A stretch of 64,000 nt of DNA from DASWDH01 sp035318505 (GTDB taxonomy: Bacteria > Myxococcota_A > Polyangia > Polyangiales > Polyangiaceae), in NCBI GenBank assembly GCA_035318505.1, contig DATHEQ010000134.1:3679-67678 (forward strand). Reading direction: 5' to 3'. The notes below the pieces were generated by a model, which was not told where the DNA came from, did not search any database, and worked only from the letters and a program-made list of their open reading frames with translations. Shown here in pieces: positions 17,489 to 24,299 of this stretch (its first letter is position 1; every line of letters begins with the position of its first letter). The position numbers and the translations under genes were made by a program.

Positions 17489-17983
17489 GTGAGAGGCCGG
17501 TTTCCGGGTTTTGACCGCGCGGTCGGTACCGCCGTCGTTGCTGCCCTGACCACACTGGCCACGCCCCCGAGCCCAGCCAGTGCCGATCCCCTGCTCGGTG
17601 GTGACGCGCTCGAGCTCGCTGCCGACAAGCTCGAGGTCGATGTCCCCGCCGGCACCGCGGTGCTGACGGGCCACGTGACCCTCGTGCGCGGCGCCTTGCG
17701 CGTCGATTGCCCTCGTATCGACGTTCGCTACGACGAAGCGCCGCGCGTCATCTGGGCGAAAGGGTCCGGCGGCGTCACCGCCGATATCCGCGGTGTCCAC
17801 GCCGAGGCGCCCGAGGTGGAGCTCGATCTCGCGCGCCACATCCTCGAGCTGCGCGGCGGCGTACGCCTGACGCGCGGTCAAGGGTGGCTGAACGCGGACA
17901 AGGCAACCATCGAGATCGCGACGGCCAAGGTCACCCTGAAAGACGTAAAAGGGTCGCTGCCGGTCGCGCTTCCCAAGCCGTAG
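17489..17983 (+). CDS. lptA: LPS export protein LptA (OstA-like)
   Basis: A 164-residue periplasmic protein. It starts with a signal peptide (AVVAALTTLA, cut near PASA) and carries a single OstA/LptA beta-jellyroll: LELAADKLEVDVPAGTAVLTG, VTLVRGALRVDCPRIDVRY, ILELRGGVRLTRGQGWLNADKATIEI. In Gram-negative bacteria LptA bridges the inner-membrane LptBFGC and the outer-membrane LptD. GTG at 17489 is the start. lptB follows 99 bases downstream on the same strand, supporting the call. No lptC is seen immediately upstream. Confidence 0.85.
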   Translation: MRGRFPGFDRAVGTAVVAALTTLATPPSPASADPLLGGDALELAADKLEVDVPAGTAVLTGHVTLVRGALRVDCPRIDVRYDEAPRVIWAKGSGGVTADIRGVHAEAPEVELDLARHILELRGGVRLTRGQGWLNADKATIEIATAKVTLKDVKGSLPVALPKP

Positions 17984-18082
17984 CTCTTCCTCCATGATGC
18001 CGAGGTGCGCGGATCGTCATGACACGGCGCGAATGAGCGGTGCCGGCGCTGGGTCAGCATCCCCTTGCGGGCGAGCAGCTCG

Positions 18083-18814
18083 ATGAGGCTCGCGGCCCAC
18101 GACGTCGTCGTCGCCTTGGCGGGTGCGGAGGTCGTTCGCGGCGTCACCCTAACGCTCGGGGAAGGGGAGGTGGTCGGCGTGCTCGGACCGAGCGGCGCCG
18201 GGAAAACTACGCTTTTTCGCGCGATGGTAGGCGAGCTCGGGCTCGTCTCGGGCCGCATCGAGCTCGAGGGGCGGGACGTGTCGCGCGAGCCGCTTTGGCA
18301 GCGCGTCCGCCGGGGCATCGGTTACGTCCCCCAGACGCCGAGCGTCCTTTGGGATCTCACGGTGCAGCAGAACCTCGATACTTTCGAGCGACTCGCTCGC
18401 GTTGTCCCGCGCATTGGAGCGCACGAATGGGCGCGCCGTGTCGAGCTCGGCGAGCGGCTCGGCGTTCGCGCGGGCGAGCTGTCGGGCGGAGAAAGGCGGC
18501 GTCTCGAGCTCGCGCGCGCCCTGCTCGGACAGCCCAAGGTGCTGGTTTGCGACGAGCCCTTCGCCGGCATCGACCCAGCCGGCGCCGAGCGCATGGGTGA
18601 CCTGCTCCGCCACGCGGCTTCGGGCGGCACGGCCGTCGTTCTGGCCGACCACCACGTCGCCGAGGCGCTACGCGTGTGCGACCGCGCGGTCTTGCTGGTC
18701 GACGGCAGAGTCGAAGCCTCGGGAGCGCCGGCGGCATTCTGTGAGCACCCCTTGGTTCAACGCCGGTACCTCGGATCATTGGACCAAGGTCGGCCAATGA
18801 GCGGACGCAGCTGA
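18083..18814 (+). CDS. lptB: LPS export ABC transporter ATP-binding protein
   Basis: The ATPase that powers extraction of LPS from the inner membrane with LptFG. The 243-residue protein has Walker A GPSGAGKTT, a Q-loop in GYVPQTPSVLWDLTV (the P-Q-x-x-S-V-F/L pattern of LptB), signature LSGGERRRLELARAL, Walker B VLVCDEPFAGIDP and the H-loop ADHH. The chosen start is the ATG at 18083; a TTG at 18065 would add six residues. It lies between lptA and rpoN, the same order as in many proteobacteria. Near the 3' end the sequence LVQRRYLG matches the family's C-terminus. Confidence 0.92.
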   Translation: MRLAAHDVVVALAGAEVVRGVTLTLGEGEVVGVLGPSGAGKTTLFRAMVGELGLVSGRIELEGRDVSREPLWQRVRRGIGYVPQTPSVLWDLTVQQNLDTFERLARVVPRIGAHEWARRVELGERLGVRAGELSGGERRRLELARALLGQPKVLVCDEPFAGIDPAGAERMGDLLRHAASGGTAVVLADHHVAEALRVCDRAVLLVDGRVEASGAPAAFCEHPLVQRRYLGSLDQGRPMSGRS

Positions 18815-18966
18815 CAAAGGGGAGGCCCGGCGTCAAGATGGTGCACTTGCGAAATCCTTGCCCGCCGTTGGCACGATTCCGCAGATTCTCACGATTACGA
18901 ATGATAGAGTGAGAGCGAGCGTCCGGAACGGGAGTTGGAATAGGGGCGCCTAGCGTTTGCCTACCA

Positions 18967-20484
18967 ATGGAAATCAAGCAACAAATCAAGCTGAGCCAGC
19001 AGCTGGTCATGACGCCGCAGCTGCAGCAGGCCATTCGGCTCCTGCAGCTCTCCCGACTGGAGCTCATCGACGAAATTCGCAAAGAGCTCGACGCGAATCC
19101 CGTTCTCGCCGATGACGAAATCGATCCTCGCCCTCGCGACAACACCGATCGATCGAGTCCGAGCCCGCTCAACAGCGAGCGCCCCGTCGAAGAGCGGGTA
19201 GGCGAAACCGAACGCCTCGAGCGCGACGTCGACATGACCCAACGCGCCCAGGAAAAAAAGGTGCAGGAGGTCGACTGGGAACAGTTCCTCGAGAACCGCA
19301 CCCTGCAGGCGCCGCTCCCTTCGACGCGCGGAGGGTTCGAAGATCTTCCGCCCATCGAGCAGAACCTGACGCGCCCCGCCAATCTGCAAGAGCACCTGAT
19401 GTGGCAGCTGCAGATGAGCGATTTCACCGTCGAGGAGCGCCGTTTCGCCGAGCTCGTCATCGGCAACCTCGACGAGAAGGGCTACCTCGATCTCAAAGGG
19501 GTCGACCGCGAAGACGGCACGCGGACGCCCGATTTCACGATCGAAGACCTGGCCGGCGAGGCGCACCTCGACCCCGAAGATGCGCCCGACGTGCTGCGTC
19601 TCATGCAAGAGTTCGACCCGCTCGGGGTCTGTTCGCGCACGCTGCAAGAGTGCCTGCGCGTGCAGGCCGAGGCTTATGGATTCGACGAGCTAGAGCTCTC
19701 CATTGTCGGCCGGCACCTGCACAACCTCGAAAAGCACAATTACCAGGCCATCGCGCGGGACCTACGCGTCCCCATCGAAGAGGTGTACGAGGCGGCCCAA
19801 GAAATCCAGAAACTCGAGAGCCGGCCGGCCCGAAATTTTACCGACACCGACGACAAGACCATCGCCATCACGCCCGACGTCTACGTCATCAAGGACGGCG
19901 ACCGGTTCGTCGTGCTCGACAATGACCGCGGCGTGCAGCGGCTCTACATCAACGAAAGCCTCACCAAACAAATGATGCGTGATCCCCACGCAAAGGAGTT
20001 TATTGGGGAAAAGCTGCGCAACGCGCAGTGGCTCATCCGAGCCATCGAACAGCGGCGCAAGACCATCATTCGGGTGACGGAGTGCATCGTCGACAAGCAG
20101 CGGGAGTTCTTCGAGAAGGGCGTCGCCTATCTTCGCCCCATGATCCTGCGCGACGTGGCCGAGACGGTGGGGATGCACGAGTCCACGATTTCGCGCGTCA
20201 CGACCAACAAATACGTACACACGCCGCAGGGTCTGTTCGAGCTCAAGTATTTTTTCAATTCGTCGATTCGCAGGGTAGCCGACGAAGATATCGCCTCCGA
20301 GAGCGTCAAACAGGCCATCAAGAAAATCATCGACGAAGAAGACAAATCCAATCCCCACAGCGACCAAGCCATCGTCGAGATGCTCGAAAAAAAGGAGGGA
20401 ATTCAGATCGCCCGACGCACCGTCGCCAAATACCGCGAGATGCTGGGCATCCTCGCTTCTTCCAAGCGAAAGAAGCTATTCTGA
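18967..20484 (+). CDS. rpoN: RNA polymerase sigma-54 factor
   Basis: The alternative sigma factor that reads -24/-12 promoters and needs AAA+ activators; two such activators are encoded in this window (44639 and 53562). The 505-residue protein shows region I with the Gln/Leu-rich start (LSQQLVMTPQLQQAIRLLQLS), the core-binding region, a helix-turn-helix in VAETVGMHESTISRVTTNKY and the RpoN box ARRTVAKYRE near the C-terminus. It sits downstream of lptB and upstream of hpf and ptsN, a classical arrangement. The ATG at 18967 is the clear family start. Confidence 0.97.
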   Translation: MEIKQQIKLSQQLVMTPQLQQAIRLLQLSRLELIDEIRKELDANPVLADDEIDPRPRDNTDRSSPSPLNSERPVEERVGETERLERDVDMTQRAQEKKVQEVDWEQFLENRTLQAPLPSTRGGFEDLPPIEQNLTRPANLQEHLMWQLQMSDFTVEERRFAELVIGNLDEKGYLDLKGVDREDGTRTPDFTIEDLAGEAHLDPEDAPDVLRLMQEFDPLGVCSRTLQECLRVQAEAYGFDELELSIVGRHLHNLEKHNYQAIARDLRVPIEEVYEAAQEIQKLESRPARNFTDTDDKTIAITPDVYVIKDGDRFVVLDNDRGVQRLYINESLTKQMMRDPHAKEFIGEKLRNAQWLIRAIEQRRKTIIRVTECIVDKQREFFEKGVAYLRPMILRDVAETVGMHESTISRVTTNKYVHTPQGLFELKYFFNSSIRRVADEDIASESVKQAIKKIIDEEDKSNPHSDQAIVEMLEKKEGIQIARRTVAKYREMLGILASSKRKKLF

Positions 20485-20530
20485 TCGCCCGTTGCTTGCG
20501 TGGCGGCAAAGCCACACCACGGTGATCGAA

Positions 20531-20551
20531 CTGGCAGCGAAAATCTGCCAG
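20531..20551 (+). other. Hairpin after rpoN
   Basis: CTGGCAG at 20531-20537 pairs exactly with CTGCCAG at 20545-20551 around the 7-base loop CGAAAAT. No T-run follows. It may stabilise the rpoN transcript's 3' end or be a protein-binding dyad. Confidence 0.4.
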
Positions 20552-20600
20552 GGTAGTGTTAGGAAACCTCGAGAATTGTTGTACTGACGCAGAGGGACCA

Positions 20601-20631
20601 GGTGCAAACGAGCACGGCTTTGCCCCTTTTT
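20601..20631 (+). terminator. Possible rho-independent terminator after rpoN
   Basis: GGTGCAAA (20601-20608) pairs with TTTGCCCC (20619-20626) with one mismatch, and five T residues follow directly (20627-20631). The stem is modest and the loop is 10 bases, so the terminator is plausible but not strong. If real it would separate rpoN from hpf and the pts genes. Confidence 0.4.
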
Positions 20632-20838
20632 GATTGCCAGACCGATCATGCGCGTGGCGCTTTGCCAATGCGCGCTGAATTGGCCGGCAAACAATATGCT
20701 TTCTTGGGTTTCGGCTCCGAGCAGGAGGAAAACACCCTCCCTCTCGTGCGACGAGGCCAGGGTCGTTCCCGACGAGCAGACGAACCGAATCCACGGGGCC
20801 CGCTTGGCCCTCGGATATCGGGCCGGCAAGGAGGCAGC

Positions 20839-21192
20839 ATGAACATCGCGATAACGTTCCGTCACATTGAGCCGAGCGAACCCGTCAAAAAGTACGCTCA
20901 CGACAAGATCGCGAAGCTACAAAAGTTCTTGCGTCAACCCATCCAGGCCAACGTCACCCTCGACATGGAAAGGATCGAGCACCGGGTCGAAGTACGTATT
21001 TCCTCAGGCTCGGAGCACTACCATGGCAAAGAGCAAAGCGAAGACATGTACGCCTCCATCGACGTAGTGGTCGACAAGCTCGAGCGGCAGATCCGCAGCG
21101 GCAAAGAAGTCGCGCGCAAACGCGGTGCCCAGAGCGCGGGCGAGTTTGCCGCGGCTGCTGCGCTAGGGCAAAAGGCAGAGACGAAGGAGTAG
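20839..21192 (+). CDS. hpf: Ribosome hibernation promoting factor, short form
   Basis: A 117-residue HPF/RaiA-family protein that binds the decoding region of idle ribosomes. The N-terminal pattern MNIAITFRHIEPSEPVKKY, the central QANVTLDMERIEHRVEVRIS and the YASIDVVVDKLERQIRSGKE helix are family hallmarks. It lacks the C-terminal dimerisation domain of long HPF, so it would work with a separate partner or stabilise monomeric forms. The last 25 residues are Ala/Lys/Glu-rich. The ATG at 20839 follows AAGGAGG by four bases. The place between rpoN and ptsN is conserved in many proteobacteria. Confidence 0.92.
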   Translation: MNIAITFRHIEPSEPVKKYAHDKIAKLQKFLRQPIQANVTLDMERIEHRVEVRISSGSEHYHGKEQSEDMYASIDVVVDKLERQIRSGKEVARKRGAQSAGEFAAAAALGQKAETKE

Positions 21193-21256
21193 CTCGCGCG
21201 ACGTAAAAAGTCCGATTTCCTATTGGGTGGGGGCCGCACCTGGGGGCAGAGAGCCC

Positions 21257-21733
21257 ATGATTCTGACCGATATCCTATCTTCCGAACGAGTGAGGGTCGC
21301 CGCGCGCGGCGCGGGCGTGCAGTCGAAAGACGAAGCGCTCCGCGCCCTCGCCATGCTGCTCGGGGTCGGCGCGACGGCGCCCGGCGAAGCCGATTTTTAC
21401 CGGGTCCTCGTCGAGCGCGAGGCGCTCCAATCGACGGGTATCGGTGACGGCGTCGCCATTCCGCACGGTGCCCTCGAGAACCTGTCGGGACAGGTCGCCG
21501 CCCTCCTGATTTGCCCGGGTGGCGTCCCCTTCGACGCCATCGACGGCGGGCCGGTGTACATCATGTTCGCCGTCCTGACGCCGAAGCGCGCGACCGGCGA
21601 GCACTTGAAGACCCTGGCGCGCATCTCCCGCCTGTTAAGGGACACCTCGTTCCGTCAGAAACTTCTGGCGGCGGCGGACGGCGCCCAGGCCTACGGGCTC
21701 ATTCGACTCGCCGAAGAGGGTCGCGCGGCCTGA
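21257..21733 (+). CDS. ptsN: Nitrogen-regulatory EIIA (EIIA-Ntr)
   Basis: A 158-residue PTS EIIA domain of the regulatory (fructose/mannitol-like) type. The phospho-accepting His70 sits in TGIGDGVAIPHG, the family signature. It receives phosphate from HPr and, in other proteobacteria, its phosphorylation state controls potassium uptake, stringent response and sigma-54-linked genes; here the exact target is unknown. The ATG at 21257 (MILTDIL) gives the normal N-terminus; the open frame begins ten codons earlier. It lies in a run with hpf upstream and hprK downstream, and a stable hairpin follows its stop codon. Confidence 0.93.
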   Translation: MILTDILSSERVRVAARGAGVQSKDEALRALAMLLGVGATAPGEADFYRVLVEREALQSTGIGDGVAIPHGALENLSGQVAALLICPGGVPFDAIDGGPVYIMFAVLTPKRATGEHLKTLARISRLLRDTSFRQKLLAAADGAQAYGLIRLAEEGRAA

Positions 21734-21739
21734 CCGGCG

Positions 21740-21757
21740 TGGGAGCTGGTGCTCCCA
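21740..21757 (+). other. Hairpin right after the ptsN stop codon
   Basis: TGGGAGC (21740-21746) and GCTCCCA (21751-21757) pair fully around the tetraloop TGGT, six bases after the ptsN TGA. There is no T-run, so it is better read as an mRNA-stability or processing hairpin than as a terminator. It is followed by a 178-base spacer before hprK. Confidence 0.4.
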
Positions 21758-21935
21758 TCCGACGCGTCCCGCGGGGTAGTCACCTTCGAGGCATTGCCCC
21801 AAGCATGGCCGAAGGTCGTCGGTGGGACGACACGGTTGTGCCTTCCAGCTCAAGATCTGGCAGGATGCGCACGAGGGGATAGCCACAGGGGAGCCGCGGA
21901 AAGTGCAGGACTCGGAGCTACCCGGTCGTTCGACG

Positions 21936-22979
21936 ATGACAGCGGGCGAACTGCTCGAGGACAAGGGTTTGTCGCTCGAGCTGGCCTTGGTCGGAGGAGC
22001 CGCGGGCCTATCGCGCCGCATCACGCATACCCGCATTCAAAAGTCGGGGCTGGCGCTGGCCGGGCACTACCACGGCGTCGTGCCGTCGCGCATTCAGATC
22101 CTCGGCGAAACGGAGCTCTCGTACTTCAACAGCCTCCCGTCGGATCGGCAGGAGCAAGCGGCGCGCGCGTTCTTCAATTTGACCCTCTCGTGCGTCGTGA
22201 TCACCCGGGGCTCGAGGCCGCCGCCGGAGCTCGTGCGCTGCGCGGATCAAACCGACACGCCTCTGCTCGTTTCGAAGGAGCGTTCGAGTCGCACCATCAC
22301 CGCCATCCACGCGCTCCTCGACGACCGTCTGGCGCCGCGCACGACCTTGCACGGCGTGCTGGTCGATGTGTTCGGCGTGGGGCTCCTGCTGACCGGTTCG
22401 AGCTCGATCGGTAAGAGCGAGTGCGCGCTCGACCTGGTCCTGCGTGGGCATCGGCTCGTCGCGGACGATGTCGTGGAGTGCGACTACCGACCGCCGGGAA
22501 TGGTTTTTGGACAACCCGCCGACCTTTTGCGTCATCACATCGAGGTGCGCGGGCTTGGTGTGCTCAACATCAAAGATCTGTTCGGTGTCACTGCGGTTCG
22601 TGAACGCAAACGCATCGATATCGTGGTCAAATTGGTGGAGTGGTCGGCGGACGCGCAATTCGACCGCATGGGGGTCGACGACCGGTACCACCAGATCCTC
22701 GGCGTCTCCATTCGGGAGCTGGTGATTCCGGTGCGGCCGGGGCGTAACATGGGATCCATTCTGGAGATCGCCGCGCGCAACCAGCTCCTCCGGGATGCCG
22801 GGCACCACGGCGCGCGCGAGTTTTTCCAGCGGTTGGAAGGCGCGCTGCTCGCACCCTCATCGGTGATCATGCCCGAGTCCATGAGCCCTCCCGCGATCCA
22901 GCCCAGTCGAGCGAAGATGCCCGAGTCGATGAGCACCCCGGTGGCGCGGCCCAGTCGACCGGACGGGAGCCGCAAATGA
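21936..22979 (+). CDS. hprK: HPr kinase/phosphorylase
   Basis: Bifunctional enzyme that phosphorylates and dephosphorylates the regulatory Ser of HPr (Ser50 in the ptsH product here). The 347-residue protein has an N-terminal domain, then His139 in RTTLHGVLVDVFG, the P-loop GSSSIGKS (154-161), an Asp pair in LVADD and the family signature EVRGLGVLNIKDLFG (203-217). The catalytic set is complete. The C-terminal tail carries two copies of a 16-residue Pro/Ser-rich repeat, an unusual addition. The ATG at 21936 is chosen. Its stop overlaps the rapZ start by four bases (ATGA). Confidence 0.93.
   Translation: MTAGELLEDKGLSLELALVGGAAGLSRRITHTRIQKSGLALAGHYHGVVPSRIQILGETELSYFNSLPSDRQEQAARAFFNLTLSCVVITRGSRPPPELVRCADQTDTPLLVSKERSSRTITAIHALLDDRLAPRTTLHGVLVDVFGVGLLLTGSSSIGKSECALDLVLRGHRLVADDVVECDYRPPGMVFGQPADLLRHHIEVRGLGVLNIKDLFGVTAVRERKRIDIVVKLVEWSADAQFDRMGVDDRYHQILGVSIRELVIPVRPGRNMGSILEIAARNQLLRDAGHHGAREFFQRLEGALLAPSSVIMPESMSPPAIQPSRAKMPESMSTPVARPSRPDGSRK
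22869..22964 (+). repeat. Tandem repeat of two 48-base units at the 3' end of hprK
   Basis: Two in-frame units begin ATGCCCGAGTC at 22869 and 22917. Each encodes MPESM followed by S-P/T-P and a P-S-R ending, so the repeat is preserved at protein level (16 residues). It lies in the tail after the last conserved HprK motif and looks like a recent duplication. Confidence 0.75.
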
Positions 22980-23956
22980 CGACCCGTGCGCGCGGCCTTC
23001 TCGTCGTGGTGACGGGTCTGTCCGGCGCCGGCAAATCGACGGCCCTGCGCGCGCTCGAGGATCTTGGCTTTTTTTGCGTCGACAACCTGCCGACCACGGT
23101 CTTCTCAGAGACGCTCGCCGCCTGCGACGCGGGCGGTATGAGCCTGGTGGGGCTCGGCATCGACGTGCGGGTGCGCAGTTTTCTGGGCGACGTCGGGGCG
23201 CGCCTCGACGCCCTCGCCGCCGAAGGTGCGCGAGAAATCGCGCTGCTCTTCCTCGATGCTTCCGACGAAGCGTTGCTCCGGAGGTTCAGCGAGACCCGGC
23301 GCCCGCATCCGCTTTCGACGGTCGCCGAAAAGGGCTCGGAACGCGAGGCCATCGCGGTGCTCGACGGCGTCCGGCTCGAGCGCGACCGGCTGGCGCCGCT
23401 GCGTGCGCGCGCGACGCACGTCATCGATACGACCATGCTGTCCATTCACGAGCTCAGGCGTCGGATCGTCTCGAGCTTCGGCCCTGGAGCGAGCGGCGGT
23501 GAGATTCCGCGCATGAGCATCCGCTTCGTGTCGTTTGGGTTCAAATTCGGCACCCCCGTCGACGCCGATCTCGTGCTGGATGTGCGTTTCCTCGACAACC
23601 CCAACTTCGTGAACGAGCTGCGCCACTTGCCGGGTACCGATCCAGCGATTATTTCGTATGTGCTCGACCGCGAGGAGACCCGGCAGTTCGTCGAGAAGGC
23701 GCGGGATCTTCTGGCTTTTGCGCTGCCGCGCTACGAACGTGAGGGCAAGGCGTATCTCACCGTCGCCATGGGCTGCACGGGGGGCCGCCATCGCTCGGTG
23801 GTGCTCGCCGACCACTTGGCAAAGGAGCTCACCGCGGTGACCGGGCTCTCCATCGCCGTCGTTCATCGTGATCTAGGCCGTCAGCCGGCAGAACGTCTCG
23901 CCGATCCCGACCTCTTGGGCGGCGGAGGCACCAAAGGGGGTAGGAGCGCGCCATGA
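22976..23956 (+). CDS. rapZ: RNase adapter protein RapZ
   Basis: A 326-residue P-loop protein of the RapZ/YvcJ family. Walker A is GLSGAGKS (14-21), followed by RALEDLGFFCVDNLP, the nearly invariant family segment, and the C-terminal domain has AMGCTGGRHRSVVLADHL. In E. coli RapZ binds small RNAs and UDP-GlcNAc pathway metabolites to control glmS; whether that holds in this lineage is unknown. The start overlaps the hprK stop (ATGA), so expression is tied to the PTS regulatory genes. The order hprK-rapZ-ptsH is found in several proteobacteria. Confidence 0.95.
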   Translation: MTTRARGLLVVVTGLSGAGKSTALRALEDLGFFCVDNLPTTVFSETLAACDAGGMSLVGLGIDVRVRSFLGDVGARLDALAAEGAREIALLFLDASDEALLRRFSETRRPHPLSTVAEKGSEREAIAVLDGVRLERDRLAPLRARATHVIDTTMLSIHELRRRIVSSFGPGASGGEIPRMSIRFVSFGFKFGTPVDADLVLDVRFLDNPNFVNELRHLPGTDPAIISYVLDREETRQFVEKARDLLAFALPRYEREGKAYLTVAMGCTGGRHRSVVLADHLAKELTAVTGLSIAVVHRDLGRQPAERLADPDLLGGGGTKGGRSAP

Positions 23957-24017
23957 GGCCGACCGGAGACGAAAACCGAGGATGGGCTGGCAGGTGCGCC
24001 GCGGGCGGCAGGGACCG

Positions 24018-24299
24018 ATGACCGATTCTGTCGCTGAGGGGCACTTCGAAATCGTGAATAACCTTGGTCTCCATGCTCGCGCTGCTACGAAACTCGTGCA
24101 GCTGGCCAGCACTTTCGCCTGCGAGGTCGAGATCGCGCGCGAAGGTCAAAAGGCGAACGCAAAAAGCGTGATGGGCGTCTTGCTCCTTTGCGGCGCCAAG
24201 GGAACGATCGTCGATGTGACAGCGCGCGGGCCCTCGTCAGAAGAAGCGGTACGAGCCATCGGACAGCTGATAGCATCCAAATTCGGAGAATCGTCGTGA
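24018..24299 (+). CDS. ptsH: Phosphocarrier protein HPr
   Basis: A 93-residue HPr that relays phosphate from enzyme I to EIIA-Ntr. The active-site His19 lies in NNLGLHARAATKL and the regulatory Ser50 in NAKSVMGVLLL, exactly 31 residues apart as in classical HPr (His15/Ser46). With hprK two genes upstream, Ser50 is the expected kinase site. The ATG at 24018 (MTDSVAEG) is chosen over an upstream one at 23982 because it gives the normal length. Its TGA overlaps a GTG used as the ptsI start. Confidence 0.95.
   Translation: MTDSVAEGHFEIVNNLGLHARAATKLVQLASTFACEVEIAREGQKANAKSVMGVLLLCGAKGTIVDVTARGPSSEEAVRAIGQLIASKFGESS

Larger units (their letters stand above)
20485..20838. other. 353-base spacer between rpoN and hpf
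   Basis: No convincing gene. It contains a hairpin at 20531-20551, a terminator-like structure at 20601-20631, and just before hpf a strong ribosome site AAGGAGG at 20828-20834. The frame of hpf stays open upstream for 79 codons, but those residues resemble nothing and precede the ribosome site. A promoter for the hpf-pts genes must lie here or further up; I cannot place it with confidence. Confidence 0.5.

Noticed and set aside
18869..18883. Sigma-54-like site TGGCACGATTCCGCA before rpoN
   Set aside because: The distance between GG and GC is nine bases, one short of the required ten, so it should not be recognised.
20602..20838. Upstream extension of hpf by 79 codons
   Set aside because: It precedes a perfect ribosome site at 20828-20834 and resembles no HPF domain.
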